64,000 nucleotides of DNA, taken from Rostrohypoxylon terebratum (lineage: Eukaryota; Ascomycota; Sordariomycetes; Xylariales; Hypoxylaceae). Below are positions 45,198-58,031 of this stretch, piece after piece (the first letter of the stretch is position 1; every line of letters begins with the position of its first letter). The notes below the pieces were generated by a model, which saw only the letters and a program-made list of their open reading frames with translations, made no database searches and was not told the DNA's origin. The position numbers and the translations under genes were made by a program. Location: positions 62,001 through 126,000 of the forward strand of contig MU385943.1 in NCBI GenBank assembly GCA_022497145.1, in the 5' to 3' direction.

Positions 45198-47139
45198 TCC
45201 GATTCTACGGCTTCCATCATTTTACGACTTAAGTAGTGGGTAGTTACTTAGTTCCGTAAAATTCGACTGCCAGTAACTTATAGTAGCACGCAAGGTATCC
45301 ATAATATGTCCCTTTACTTTTTTCATACGGCGAATATCTCCTTGTCTCCTCGGGTTTACATCTCCACTCGGGGTTTATACGGCCCCACAACGCCGGGTCC
45401 CGCAACAGCGGAGGAGACACCGTCATTTATCACCGAATAGCCATGCTAGCCAGTGACATGTTAACTCTAGCGCAGCCAGAGAGGCGCACAATCTGGAGAA
45501 TGAGGGAGATCAGGTTCATCAAGGAGTATGCGTGTTTGGAGATTTGTTTTTGAAAATATTGAATCACTTAATCCAACAAATTAACTGATTTGCTTTCCAA
45601 ACGCGAAGGGATACAGACGTGTTTCCCAATATCATCCACGGATACGATATTTGAGATAAACGGCTTCCTAACAAAAGCTTTAGGGGGGTAACATGGACAT
45701 GAGGCAGTCGGTCAGGCATACTAAAGTTTTAATCCTCGCACATTATTGTCAAAGGACGGAACACCGGAGAGGTCCATGATGGATTTTATCATATAATTAC
45801 TAGCGGTCTACCCACGGCAGAGCTGTGTCTTCTTTTCCTCTTTTCTTCGTCTTTCCACGTCATTAGCGGTAAGATATGATACACACCGTCGATTAGAAGG
45901 CGTGAGTAGAAGGAGGCTAAGGAGTAAGGAGCGAATATGTCAGGGGTAAGTTTTTGACGCATAGGCCAGGATAACCGGCCAACCAGGTTTTTTTTTAGTT
46001 GACCAACCACCTAACCAACCCCGCTAATTTTTCAAGAGGTCTAGATTTTAGGATTTTTAGAGGGTTGATCCTAGCCTACGATGCCTGAATATGCCTGAAT
46101 ACCTACACCTGAATACGAACCAGAAAAAAGTACCGAGACCCTGACAGAAACTTGGAAGTCGAGGTCATCTACAATAACGAGTTGGTACAAATCGTGGTTG
46201 ATAAGGTACTATCTTGTTTGCATCCATACCCCGTGGAATAAATTCTCCAAAAATCACGATTACAGTTTCGGGTGTTTTTACGACGTAGAGGTTCCTTTAG
46301 GGTGGGTAGCATTCCCTAATTGAGCTCCGGGGCTGCTGTGTTGGAGCTGCGTTGGAGCTGTTCTAGGTTTCCGCCGACGTCATAAAATCAATTAAAGTGC
46401 CCCTAACTTCAACTAAGACCCCCGTAAGGCGGTTGCCCTGCCGCACGTTTTTTTGTTTACCTGAAGAAAGTTGGAACCCCGCCATCTTTCCATCTTCACC
46501 TTCTTGACGGACTTGACCCAATCCTTCCATCTTTTGCGACGACCAACATTTCACAAGTTCACGTCAGTCCGACAGGGGTCAATTGAGATCCGTCCAAATT
46601 GGCCGTGTTCTTTCTGTACATATTTCTTCTTTACATGTTTCTCCTTACAATTGGTAGTTTTTTTTTTCTTCTTTCTCCAAATCATTGCACAAATCATCGT
46701 CATCCAAAATCCACGACAAACCAAAGATCGGCGGTCACCTCGAGTGAACCAGGTATAGCTCGTCCGGGTACATCATAAAAAGGCGCATAAAGTCCCCAGC
46801 ACGGCGAACACCCTAGCTCGAACCTGCCAACCCTACCCAACCAGCCGCCCGCCTCGTCCTCTAGCTCTGCAGCTCTTGGCGCAAAGTCACCCTGCAAGCT
46901 TCAGCTGTCCAAGGTCCAAGGTCCCAGGTCCCCTCCATCTTTCTGGTCGTCGTCTTTTGGTCATCTCTTAATTCTCCGCTCGTTCTTTTTTTCACACCTT
47001 CTCACCTACACCTCCAATTGTCACTCGTCGGTCGCAGACTTGCTACATCGTCGTGACATACTCTTCCTCCCTTCAACACAGCCAATTCGTCCATACAAGA
47101 TCAAGATTGAACAGTGAAGGCAGCAGACAATCCGACAAG
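45198..47139. other. intergenic, 1.9 kb
   Basis: No gene seen. The left part is the decayed 5' side of the M20 relic. From about 46600 it becomes C/T-rich (TTTTTTTTTCTTCTTTCTCC near 46660 and CT runs at 46920-47010), typical of the leader of a highly expressed fungal gene, here the MARVEL gene. Confidence 0.5.
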
Positions 47140-47856
47140 ATGATGTTCGCGATCTTCTTCACGTTCTGGCGCTTCGCGCAGATCATCACACTGGTACGTC
47201 CCAAATCCCAATCCTGCCTTCCCACATCCGACAAGTCTAACCAATCCGTGCACTTCCCGCCGATCAATCGCGCGTACCGCTAACCACTATACCCTCTACA
47301 GATCCCGACGATGGGCATGCTAGCCTACTTTGTTAACGGCTTTGTACAGCTTAACATGCTCACGCCGAACTACATCCTAGTGCTCTTCATCGTGTCCGTG
47401 ATCGCCCTCGCCTGGAGCGTGTACACGCTCTTCAGCTACCACCGCTCGTCGGCGAACGCGACCTTCGTAGCCATAGTCGACCTCCTCTTCGTCGGCGCCT
47501 TCATCGGCGCCGTCTGGGCCCTCCGCATGATCGCCTCCGTCGACTGCACATCCATCACCACGGGCTCCCCCTACGACCTGAGCTTCGGCCCCTTCGGCAG
47601 CGCGCAAGCCACTAACTATGACGTCAACGTCGACAAGACGTGCGCCATGCTGAAGGCCTGCTTCGCCTTCGGCATCATGAACTGCGTCTTCTTCTTCGTC
47701 ACCAGCATCCTGGCGTGTCTGCACGGCGACCGCGCGAGCTCCGGCGACCGCGTCACGTATTACCGCGAGACGCACTCCCACCGCCATGGACACCGCAGCA
47801 GCCGTAGCCCCAATAGCCGACATAGCACGCACTCCCACCGCCGCGTGTACGTCTAA
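47140..47856 (+). CDS. MARVEL-domain four-TM membrane protein
   Basis: 202 aa from two exons (47140..47193 and 47302..47856), in phase, with a GTACGT donor and a CTACAG acceptor. The first TM helix is split by the intron (FAIFFTFWRFAQIITL joined to IPTMGMLAYFV). Three more follow: YILVLFIVSVIALAWSVYTL, FVAIVDLLFVGAFIGAVWAL and a Cys-containing one around FGIMNCVFFFVTSILACLHG. The loop between helices 3 and 4 has a CTSITTG...Cys pair. The tail is His/Ser/Arg-rich. This is the pattern of fungal MARVEL proteins, which act in membrane apposition and eisosome-like domains; the exact role is not known. Coding sequence is strikingly GC-rich with C-ending codons, consistent with strong expression. 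Confidence 0.88.
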
Positions 47857-48604
47857 GACGGCTCTTTCTCTATCTCTATATCTATACGGAGCATTTTAGA
47901 GATGACCTGGTCGATTGTGAGGAATCTGTAGAGAAGCATCGGCGTCTGTTCGTGTACATGTGTGGTCTGCGGTCTGTGTTTACGTTGGAGTCGGCATAGA
48001 TGATTGATGTCAGGTTTTGAGATGAGATGAGATGAGACAAGATACGATAAGATGAAAGAAAACAACAACAACTGATCTGATGGAATGGAATGCAATGTGG
48101 GACGATGAGGAGTGTGGCGTACCCCTGCTCACACGTTTGTCCCCAACGATTACGAGTTTTACGATTGTCACGGCTTGTTTGTTACTGCTACGTACAGCCT
48201 TGGGAGGATCTTCATGTCTGTGTTGGAAGTTGCTTCTCTGGCTATTTTCAACATTTGCTGATTTGCTGCTGAGTGGATGTCCATACTGCCCATAGTCTTT
48301 TGGAGGCGTGAAAAGATAACAATGCAAAGGGGAAATTTGGCGAAAGCTGTCTCGTTCTATTGCTAACTACCTAGTATATAAGTAGATCATCGAGACTAAT
48401 AGATTTAGAATAGATCAATGATTCCTTGTGAGAGTCTTTAGAATATATAGCTTCTACTCATATAAAGTGGGACATGTGTAGTATTTTTCGTAAGGGGTAT
48501 TACCATCACTTCTAAGCCTTGATATTTCAATGTGTATCTCAGGCAGAGTAAAATATGATATCATATCTTGTAGCAATTCTCACTGGAATAGTAAAACCAC
48601 GCCT
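47857..48604. other. convergent intergenic region
   Basis: Shared 3' side of the MARVEL gene and DPH2. Contains a GATGA simple repeat at about 48018-48036. Short frames at 48010-48327 on both strands are shadows. Confidence 0.5.
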
Positions 48605-50278
48605 TCATGTCCTTAGTTGATCCTGTCCCACGGTATAACCCCTCGCAACACCACTCCGACCTTCCTCAATAACCGTACTCTCCTCCTCATCCTCGTCCCC
48701 AAACTCCGTACCAAGTCCCTGCCACGTCCTCTGCGATCTCAAGAACTCAGCTCCGGGGCTCGCCACACCGTTCACCAGTGCCACGTCCCCGACCGCCCTT
48801 TTAGCGATCACGGTGGAGGCCGCGGCGCTCGGGCCACGGGCTAGGTCTACACCGTCTGTTCCGGGCCCGCTTCGCGGCACGCTCCGTATAGCGACGCGCA
48901 TCGGGCGGCTGTGGCTGACGAGCTTGCCTGTCCGCAGGTCGAATTCGGGGGCCTCTGACTCTTCATCGCTGACACAACCTTCGACTTCATCGACTTCGGT
49001 TTCAGTCGCCTCCTTACCGTTCCTTTGCGGGGAGTCGTCTTCCGCCGTATCACCAGTGATGGCGGGAGCCTTAACACCTTCGATACCGCCCCACCACTCC
49101 CCAGTCCAAACCCGACTCTCATCTCCCTGCAGCGCGAGTCCCAGCTCGAAAGGCGTGACTACGGGCTTCCACAAGCCCTCTTGCTCGACCAATCCGCTCT
49201 CCCAGCACCCGACTACGACCCAGCCGTCTACCTCGGCGAAATTGGCCAATTTCGCGGCGTTCAGCTTGCCGACTACGATCGTGTAGCTCTTCTTGCCCGC
49301 CGCGGCGATTTGGTCCTTGAGGGTGGAAATGGTGGACATGTAGTTCTTGACGGACAGCGTGTTCACCAGGATCCCGATGATGGACGCCGTCGCTAGTCGG
49401 ATGACGAGGCCGTAGCGGCGGCGTAGGAGACCGGGTGCTGCGCTCGGGTCGGGAACTTCGGATGCTGTGATGTAAGGCGAGGAGGGTGTCGAGTAGATGC
49501 GCAGAGAGGCGAGGCGGGAGGAGAGCGTTAAAAGGAGAGAGGTTGGTGGTGTAGATATGTGGAATAAATGGTATTCGTTTAGATTATGATTGGCCTGTTC
49601 TTCTGCTGGAGCTTCAGGCCATATGACTTTGCGATTTGGTATCGTTCCTGTCGGATCCCGTATGATCTCAGTCGCAACAACGTCGCTGTATCCCCTTTCT
49701 CTTAATGATTCGCATATGGGTGCCACATGCTCCTGGAACATAACATCTGCCATAACGACAATTTTTTCAGTCTTCCCGGGAAATTCGGCCTCGAATGATT
49801 CTATTATAGAAGCGTAATCAAGCTTCTGTTTTGTAAAAATATGTATCACTGGTAACCTCGACGTTGGACTCAAACACGCGCGCCCATAGTGCACAACACC
49901 ATCGGCATTTGCGTGCTCAGCTGCGATCTCATCGACGCAACACGCGCTATACGATGTGTCTGCTAAGATATATAATCTTCGTTTTTGCTGCTGCTCCTGA
50001 TTTTGTTCCTCTCGAGTCTTGTCTAATTCTGCGCCGAGTGCGTTTACCACCCATGGCGCATCTGGTAGCATCGCATCGGGGAACTGGAGGGCGATCCTGT
50101 TCCATCCATTTTGTCTGATCTCGATAGCTGTCCGGACGATCTCGTAAACTTCGTAGAGCTCGTAGTCTGTTCTATGGGGTCGCTTCTCCTGTAGTATAGC
50201 AGAGGCTGGAGTTGGATCTTCGAATATGTATTCGGCCGGTGTCGAGAGCACCGGCGGCGCGCTAAGGTCTGATGTCAT
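48605..50278 (-). CDS. DPH2: diphthamide biosynthesis protein 2 (DPH2)
   Basis: Partner of DPH1 in the first step of diphthamide synthesis on elongation factor 2: transfer of an aminocarboxypropyl group from SAM by a non-classical radical mechanism, in the cytosol. 557 aa, intronless, from ATG 50278; a longer start at 50365 adds an unlikely leader. Family marks are FEDPTPASAI, then YELYEVYEIVRTAIEIRQNG, ALQFPDAMLPDA, and LADTSYSACCVDEIAAEHAN with clustered Cys. Then come DGVVHYGRACLSP with the cluster-binding Cys, GWVVVGCWESGLVE with a third conserved Cys, and the typical end RSQRTWQGLG. An acidic insertion near residues 425-455 is low complexity. Confidence 0.95.
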   Translation of the reverse strand: MTSDLSAPPVLSTPAEYIFEDPTPASAILQEKRPHRTDYELYEVYEIVRTAIEIRQNGWNRIALQFPDAMLPDAPWVVNALGAELDKTREEQNQEQQQKRRLYILADTSYSACCVDEIAAEHANADGVVHYGRACLSPTSRLPVIHIFTKQKLDYASIIESFEAEFPGKTEKIVVMADVMFQEHVAPICESLRERGYSDVVATEIIRDPTGTIPNRKVIWPEAPAEEQANHNLNEYHLFHISTPPTSLLLTLSSRLASLRIYSTPSSPYITASEVPDPSAAPGLLRRRYGLVIRLATASIIGILVNTLSVKNYMSTISTLKDQIAAAGKKSYTIVVGKLNAAKLANFAEVDGWVVVGCWESGLVEQEGLWKPVVTPFELGLALQGDESRVWTGEWWGGIEGVKAPAITGDTAEDDSPQRNGKEATETEVDEVEGCVSDEESEAPEFDLRTGKLVSHSRPMRVAIRSVPRSGPGTDGVDLARGPSAAASTVIAKRAVGDVALVNGVASPGAEFLRSQRTWQGLGTEFGDEDEEESTVIEEGRSGVARGYTVGQDQLRT

Positions 50279-51138
50279 TGTGTCCAAATTGTGTCCAGAT
50301 TGTGCCCAAATTGGGCCTAGAAAAGGGGTGTGGTAGTGAGAAGCCGTTTGTATTGATGCTCCCAAAATTGTTGTTGGATCTTGAAATTTTTACATTTTTT
50401 ACTTTACAATTAGAAGTTTGCTGTTTGGTCGCTGCCCACCTTGGAGGGGCAATGTGGGGTACGAGGGGCTTGTAAGGTTTTGTTAGCGCGCTACCTATAG
50501 CGGGTAGCCCCGAGGTTCTCAGAGAATGGATCCATCCATCCATGGTCTTGGGTCACACAAAACACATCCCGATCCTTCGGGAATCGGAGGAAAGACCCAG
50601 CTGCTCCCGCGGATTTGGATGTACCCATATCCCCTATAACTACAGGGCTGATAGGGTTAGGGTAGGTACCTCCTTATAGATACCTGAGCTTATGACTTCC
50701 AACTAGGGGCGGCTTTTTACGCATCCTCCTAAAAAGGGAGCTCTTCGACTTTGATATCTCCCTGTCATGAGGTGTGTTTGTTGCTGCTATAGACATCAGG
50801 GATCAACCTTGGGTATGATTACTTATAATAGCACTCGGCATTCGCTTGACATAGGGATGAAGTGGGTGCGGTGAAAGGATGTATACCTATGCCATTTGGT
50901 CCTATGTAAATGCAATCCAAGACATACAGAAACGAAAACGCAGGAACCAATCCCTCGAATGCGACCTCCAATGCAAACCCTATGATCCTATGGTAGAAAT
51001 TCAGACCTAGAATCCTATAAAGCCATCCTACCCATATCTACTTAATCCAATGCTTATCAATATGCATCCCAATGCAGATTTGTATTATTCCCTTAATTCC
51101 TCGTGAAGACGGACTCGATAGAAATCCTTCATAGACTA
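50279..51138. other. intergenic, promoter side of DPH2
   Basis: Between the 3' end of FAT1 and the start of DPH2, both on the minus strand. Contains AGGTACCTCC near 50668 and a few AGGTA motifs. No gene seen. Confidence 0.5.
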
Positions 51139-53206
51139 TCAAAGTTTTACCTGCCCAGCGTTTAGGCGATCCCAGTCGCTCTTGTTGAATTTGACGTAAG
51201 TCTCGTTCTTGAGCCAGTAAATCTCGTCGTCGCCGATGAGCGCAGGGTCCACTCCCTGTGACCTCAACTCGTGTTTCTTCTGCTTGTTTGTGTCCGTCAC
51301 TTGCGTACTCAAACCTTTGCCGAGCCTCAGAAATATTGGCACCGCGTACTTGGGCAACTTCTTACGTACGTGGCCGGCTAACGACTTCAGTAAAGCCTCG
51401 TCAGGCTGTCCCTGAGATAAAGCAACCGCAGCGCACCCGGCTCTTCCGTCGTGATTTGGTAGCTGTACTCCGTAAACGTTCGCCTCTTGCACGGCCGGAT
51501 GCAAGCCTAACGCCTCGCTCACTTCCGTAGTCGCCACGTTTTCGCTTTTCCATCGGAACGTATCACCCATCCGGTCATGAAATCGCATAACACCTTCTCT
51601 ATCCCAGCTCACAAGGTCACCTGACCGAAAGTAGTGGTCACCTTTCCGAAATACATCGCGCATGATCTTGCTCTCTGTTGCCTTCGGGTCGTTGTAGTAC
51701 CCCTGGAAATTTCCCTCGGGTTCTCCTGGTAGTCTGAAAAGAAGCTCGCCGACAGCGCCTCGCTTGACTTGTTTGCAAAATCCCGTTTTCGGATCCCGTA
51801 TTGGTGCGTCCGTCTCGGGGTCCAGGGCTATGATGGCAGAGGATACGGTGGCGACTAGAGTGTAGAGTAGTCCTACGTAGCCGATGCCGCCACTTGCCAA
51901 CTCGTTTCGCGTATAATTGAAAAGTGCCAATGAGCCCTCTGTCGCTCCGTAAAACTCGGCGATTCCATCAATTCCAAAACGATCTTTAAATTTGCTCCAA
52001 ATATCTGGTCGTAAGCCGTTTCCGAATGCCACCCTGACATTGTGTTTTTTATCCATATCTTCGCCCGTAAAGGGGTCGATCTGGGGTGGCGCTGCAAGTA
52101 AGTATCTACACGTCTCTCCCACGTATTGAATCATGGTCGCCTTGTACTGGCGGACCTCCTTCCAGAATGTCTTGGTTGAGAATTTCTTCCCGAGAGCCAA
52201 CGTGCAACCGCTTTCCAAACAGTGGGCCATCGCCATTATCGTAGCCGAGCTGTGGTAAAGAGGCATGCACTACATTCAACAAATTAGTTTCTTATAATCT
52301 ACGGGAGAGAAATGCACAGCGTAGGGCTTACCGTATAAAACACGTCAGAAGGTTTTGTAGATAGCCAAGAGCCGGCGAATGACCCGACGACCGTCAGCTT
52401 TTTCCAAGATACGATAGCGGCTTTCGGCATGCCGGTGGTACCGGAAGTATATATGAGAATGGCCATATCCTTGGACAACTGACCACCACGGAGATCATCC
52501 GGTGGTCGTATCGCTTCGGTGGCAAAGACTTCCGCCTTCAATTCGTCCGTCACCAATTCAATCCGCAAATCTCCTAATTTCTCACGGACTCCATCGTCAA
52601 CCTTGAAAGCGACTTCGGGATCCACTAGCATGAGCACCGGCTCTGCTGTTTTGACGCAATGAACTAATGGCTGGCCGGTTAGGTTGTAATTGATATATGC
52701 TGGTTTCGCCCCGATGGACCACAACCCGAAACAAACGAACACGAAGTGATCCGAATTTTGAAGATCCACGGCCACAATTTCCTTCGGCTTAATACCATAC
52801 TTCGTCTTGAACCAATGACCGTACTTCAACGCCATTTCGTAAACTTGATAAAACGTCCATGACTTGTCTTGGAAGAGAATATACGGCCGATCCTTCGAGG
52901 CCTTGGTCGTCGCTTTCTGTTCTAGCACATAAAACGTGCTGCAGCGATCAGTCCGCTTACGGTGGACATGGTGATATAACGCTGGTATGGTCGCGCGTAG
53001 TAACGTTCTGTCATACCAGAACCCAGTTTTGACATTAAGGTAGGCAAGCCCAGCAGCAGCCGCCGGCACTGCGAGCGCCAAAGGAACTAATCTCAAGGTT
53101 AGCTAAAGGGGGACCATGATCAAATTTGGGACATATTTCGGGTCAAACAGCGTCTCACTAGAGGCTTGATTTGTTCATTCGAGAGGTCGTGTAACTTACT
53201 TGGCAT
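51139..53206 (-). CDS. FAT1: FAT1-type fatty acid transporter / very-long-chain acyl-CoA synthetase
   Basis: Activates long and very-long-chain fatty acids to CoA esters and promotes their uptake, at the ER, plasma membrane or peroxisome. Three coding exons: a 7-nt first exon (53206..53200), 53086..52332, and 52269..51139, exactly 630 codons plus stop. The long frame has no ATG of its own (it starts at a TTG), and splicing ATGCCA-A to TT-CCT gives MPIPLALAVPAAAAGLAYLN, the N-terminal TM expected of the family. AMP-binding motifs: AILIYTSGTTGMPKAAI, YGATEGSLALFNYT, YFRSGDLVSWDREGVMRFHD and DRMGDTFRWKSENVAT, the last being the FATP/VLACS signature. It ends in QVKL, not a canonical peroxisomal SKL. 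Confidence 0.93.
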
Positions 53207-55187
53207 ATTACAACTTCTCGCGATTGGTTTTCCAAGACAATATTAGTAAAAATAAGTTTTCTAGTTTCTAAAACAGTTTACAAGCGAATCTTCAAGTACC
53301 TAGAAGATGAATATTCCAATAAATATTATAAGGTTCTTCGAATCGCTGTCACGGAACAGGGTGGATAAATGATGATCGACTCAAAAATCCTAGTCAAGAT
53401 ACACGAAGAAAATGAATATATAAAGGTGTTACATATGACGAGAGGTAAGGAAAAGTCAGGAAAAGACAACACCACGATAGTAAGGGGGCAAGCAAGCATG
53501 TAGTTAAATAAATAAAATGGCATGGGTCGCGTTTTAGACGGGTTCCAAGGTGCCATATCCCTCGGTGGGCCGCGTGGGTTCCTTTCAAGACGGGATCCCG
53601 CAGACCAATAACCCTTGATCTGATCTGCATCATAAACTTACGAATGCCGGAGATCTAAGCTCGCGAGCTCGAAGGGATGGCGGAGTATCCATACAGCATA
53701 CCAGCATACCTACCTGGAAACCTGGGTACATTACATACCTAGGCAATAATACTGTATAGGTAGGTAGGTAGATGAGGGTCCCCATTTTGAGAGAAGAAGC
53801 CTATCGAAAGACTCGGGCTAGGTAGAGACTAGCTCGGACGGTATGGAATTAGCTCCGGAGACCCGAAGGCTGTAGGTACCTGAAGGTATTCCATCAAGAT
53901 TGGTCGATCCGTGAGTAACCCCTCGGCGTTTTGTAGTTGATTTTCCTGTTTGACTTCCTAATCGTGTTTTGAGCCTCGGCTTGCAACACATTCTGGTTAC
54001 ACAGAATAGCCTGGAAAGTTGCCTTGCGCGAGTAGCGAAAGCGATTTAAGCGTCAAGCACCAATGACGTCGAGGGGCTCAATGGGGTATATCAGGTTATG
54101 ATGCATATGTTTTATCAGATGACGCTTAGCTGTCCTGACGTGGGTGTGAAGCGGCCAAGGGTCCGAGGGACGTTTAAGCGTTTTGAGCGTCAAGGGAACG
54201 GTAGCTAGGCCCCAGGGAGGTCACCGTTAAAGAGACACATCCCACATCCCCAACACCGTCGCATTCGGATTCTCAGAGTTCCATATTACCTAATAAGCCT
54301 TTACTATGTAAGGTATACTTCACATGAGCCACCACTAACAAGGGCTACGAGGCTTAAAAGCCACAGTTCGGCTATTCGACGTCAGCATTGGAACCAATTA
54401 CATGCCATGTAGGTACCTTTCAGTCGGTACCGATCAAATATCCAAAAATCCCAGCGGGTCAGACAGATGTTAGTTCAGTTGCCTGGAAATTATATCAGAT
54501 ATGGGTCCTGACGATGGATTTATATGAGTGGTGAGTGTTGAGTTGATGTTGATGTTGATGTTAAGAGATAGATAATTGTTACTACCTACTAGGTAGGTCC
54601 TATGCTACTACTAGTACTACCTAGTACTACCTAGTACGTAGTAGACAAAGACAAACATTGATACGCACCTACCGAGTATATTTTGGTTCGCGCCCGATTC
54701 CTTACATTAGTGACACCCATGGGCCATGGATGAGAACTGTGGCTTCCTGATAGATCCGTTGATCTATGAAGGCAATGTGCTACAATGACACAGCCAATCA
54801 AGGTTCATCCATGGATCTGTAGCTCGTACAGCATTAGCACTCTAACGCTATTAGCGATTACCTCAATTGCTAGTGGCACCGCTGCACCACTGCACCGTCA
54901 CATCTTGGAGACAGTGTGACCCGCCTGCCAAAATCAAACAGTAACGGGAAAGTAGCACCGAGAAACCTTGGTCCTTAGCTTCGGCCATCTTTTTTTGTAC
55001 TAGGTACGAAGTAATATGGAGAAACCTTGTAACTTTTGTAACCTCGTAAATGGAAATCTGTACAACTAAATACAACTAAACACATCTAAACACGACTAAA
55101 TTTCCACATGACAACAATTGCGACAACTCCAACGACGCAACACATCACGAGCCATGCTTTCAACGAGGTAGTCCGCATAGTATAGCC
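53207..55187. other. intergenic, 2.0 kb with simple repeats
   Basis: Divergent promoter space between FAT1 and PIG-S. Contains GTAGGTAGGTAG near 53757-53772, a GATGTT triplet-pair repeat, and a palindromic CTAGTACTACCTAGTA cluster near 54600-54645. No gene supported. Confidence 0.5.
54544..54561. repeat. (GATGTT)n simple repeat
   Basis: Three GATGTT units in direct order. Minor. Confidence 0.7.
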
Positions 55188-56964
55188 ATGTCTTCCACTT
55201 CGGTCTCCGAACCCCGACATGACACCGTTGCATCCAGAAGCCAGCAATCGCCTGCAGACGTCGGTAGCACTAGCGACGTAGGCAACAAACGCGACAGCGA
55301 TGTCAGCTCTGAAAAAACATTGACCTCCAAGACTCCTAAGACTCCCAAACAACCACCTCCAGAGAAGCCGGAAGATATCCAAAGACGATCTTATATCGTC
55401 GCCTCCTTTTGGTTCATCGTGCTATTCTTCGGACTGCCAATATGGTGGAAGACCACTACGATATACCGGGCAGATCTGCCCCTAAACCAAATGATGGACT
55501 GGGCTGACGGCAGGGTTAGAATACTTTCCTACCTCTCAGTAAATGGTCGTTATGATCACTATGGCCATTGGGCCTGGCACTGACAAGTATCTACATTAGG
55601 CCTGCAATCCAGTATTCCCGATAAGAATCGCCATTGATGCACCGACTCTACGGAACGACGAGGCCGAAAACTTAGTACGCATTACCCAACAAGCTTTAGA
55701 CACTGCAAATGATACCTTCAAGGGACATCATCTACAGCTTGAATTATCAGACTCAACCAAGCCAGATCGTATCAGTGATCTGACACGTAATTCGAATACC
55801 GCACTTACATTACGACTAAGTCCCGGCGACGTTGCTACATCATCGTTCGATTCGCAATTGCCTATTCTCAATGTTATATACCCCCCAAACTCGATACCAG
55901 CACCCGATGCAACTTCTTCTGGCTTCGCGACGTATCTGGCAGGACAGCTCCGAGACGCCTTTGCCGAGGAGCGAGATGTTATGACATATCTCCTCTCAGC
56001 GTCCATGCCTTTCGAACAACGACCGCCCAGCTCGCCTCAAGATTTGAGCGACTCCTTGTCAAAGCGAATGACAAGATCGCTAAAATATTCCCGGACTTAT
56101 CACCTCACATTCTCGCTGTTTACCAGTGGGCCGGTTCCGAGCAGCTGGGATATCGAATCAGCCATAGACGAATACATGAGGCCGATATTGGATATGCTAG
56201 GACCCATTCATAACTTCACCATCGACACCCAAGTACAGTTGTACGCTAACCCTGGCGTGCAATCGCAAATGCTAAGCAAGGAAGACTTGTCTTCGTTTAT
56301 CAATGCCGCCGAATGGCCATTGTCGCCCTCTATAGGAGGTGCGCCAACTGTCAACTTCGTTGTGTACATTGGTAACCAGACGATTGGCACCGTCTCGGAG
56401 ACAGGCACCTCCCAGTCCTGGCTTATACCACAGTGGGGATCCGTATATCTCTTGCCGCCACCATCCGCCGATCACGTCCCTTCAGAGGTGCTAAAACAGC
56501 CTATCCTAACTTTTACCTCACATTTATTGTCACTCCTTGGTACCCCGCAATCGGGACCACTGCCGATGCGTCTTTCGACGCTAACCCGCGTCCGCTCCGC
56601 AGACCTCCTTCTACGAGCCTCCTCTTCTTTAGGGTCATTGGCTCGGTTGTCATTGGCGCTACCGAGTATTTCCATCCCTTCTAGCGTTGCTGACGGGGTG
56701 GCCAAATCTATGCAACACCTCCAGCTTGCGTGTTCTAACCTTGGCGGAACCAGCGGGCTCGAGAATGCACGTATCGCCGATGTAGAAGCGGAACGGGCCT
56801 TTTTCGAGAAGAGCATGGTTGGCCAACTCTATTTCCCTGATGAACACAAGATTGCAGTTTATCTCCCACTTTTAGGACCTGTCGGAGTACCACTGCTTCT
56901 TGGTCTGCTGAATCAGATCAAGGCTTGGAAGAAAGCAAGGAAGGAGAAGCTGAAAGAAACATGA
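55188..56964 (+). CDS. GPI17: GPI transamidase subunit PIG-S/Gpi17
   Basis: Subunit of the ER GPI-transamidase complex, which attaches GPI anchors to proteins. Two exons (55188..55514 and 55600..56964), 563 aa, in phase; the joined sequence GR-ACNPVFPIRIAIDAP restores the conserved start of the lumenal domain. A cytosolic Ser/Pro-rich head ends in a TM helix (IVASFWFIVLFFGLPIWW, about residues 69-86) followed by KTTTIYRADLP, the typical PIG-S junction. A large lumenal domain has NIS/T sites (HNFTIDTQ), IPQWGSVYLLPPP and QPILTFTSHLLSLLG. The second TM is near the C-terminus (AVYLPLLGPVGVPLLLGLLN), with a short basic tail. Intron ends are good, though the donor (GTTAGA) is non-ideal. Confidence 0.93.
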
Positions 56965-58031
56965 GTAACTGGGTGAAGTTATGTTTAAAATAAGTATGCA
57001 TCAAACACAAGGCATAGCGGGGACCTTTGCGACGAACTAGCATTCATACGGGTATCCAGGCATTCCCGCTTCGCGATGAATATGTACAATGAGCACTAAT
57101 CGGGCTACGAATACCAGGTACTTGGTATCCTAGCCCTATCTACCCTTATATGCTCTCTTCACCGGTTATCTGATGGGCCTCCCTCCGATCATGAACAGAC
57201 AAGAGGAACATTCTGACGCAAATTTTCATGGGTGGCTCCCCATCATGGACCGCCACAAATGAACCATGGACCGATCAAAAACGAAAACAATGCACCAACG
57301 AAGCATATCCTGAAAGAATTAAACCTAGTCGATACCCTATACACATAGAAGGTGGTGGTGCTGGTGCTGGTGCTGTAGTAAGAAACTAATGTTGACTACC
57401 AATCAAATTATCAAATTCGCATCCTACTAGAGAAGCCACCAGATCATTTTTCTAGACCCCAACATGCTTATTGGCAACTTTTTCCTAATGCTAAGGTTGT
57501 GCTTTTGTTCACCCCATAGTTTAGTACGTACTAGGTATGAATATGTATCCAGGCTCTCTCAACAACTAGTACCTAGGTCCTAGGAATCCATGTCTGTTGC
57601 TTGCAAATCAGGATCGCTGTTGACAACTCATTTGCCTTTTGTTTCGTCCTTCTCCCCTCTGGTTGACTCCACCTAGGTGGCACTTGTTCTTCCCCATTCC
57701 CATCATAAATCCACGGAGTTATCTCCGACCTCACTATAGACCTTCCATATGACAAGTCGAAGTCACATCACACGATACATACCTCGGGATTATTGAAGGT
57801 TGTGGTGCCAATGGTAACTCTGCGAACTGGAGCTTGATGTAACCCTGAACCAGCACCCCGGATCACCAATCTGACACACATATCGCCTGGTATATTACCA
57901 TATTACCTTGTCGATATATACCAAATACATACCAACCGACACATCTGAGCTTCATTTCCATCAGCCCATTACTCATCCTTATATTCCTAATTACCGGATG
58001 ATTCGTATTCAATAACAACGCATCCTCCAAA
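56965..58031. other. intergenic, 1.1 kb
   Basis: 3' side of PIG-S followed by the promoter of the oxygenase gene. Contains TACTAGGTATGA and CTAGGTCCTAGG near 57525-57585. No gene seen. Confidence 0.5.

Noticed and set aside
45244..45426. Candidate N-terminal exon of the M20 relic
   Set aside because: No M20 zinc-ligand motif in any frame.
47377..47838. 153-codon frame antisense to the MARVEL gene
   Set aside because: Ala/Val/Glu-Gly-rich antisense shadow of GC-rich codons.
48813..49286. 157-codon plus-strand frame
   Set aside because: Antisense shadow of DPH2; Ser/Pro-rich without a domain.
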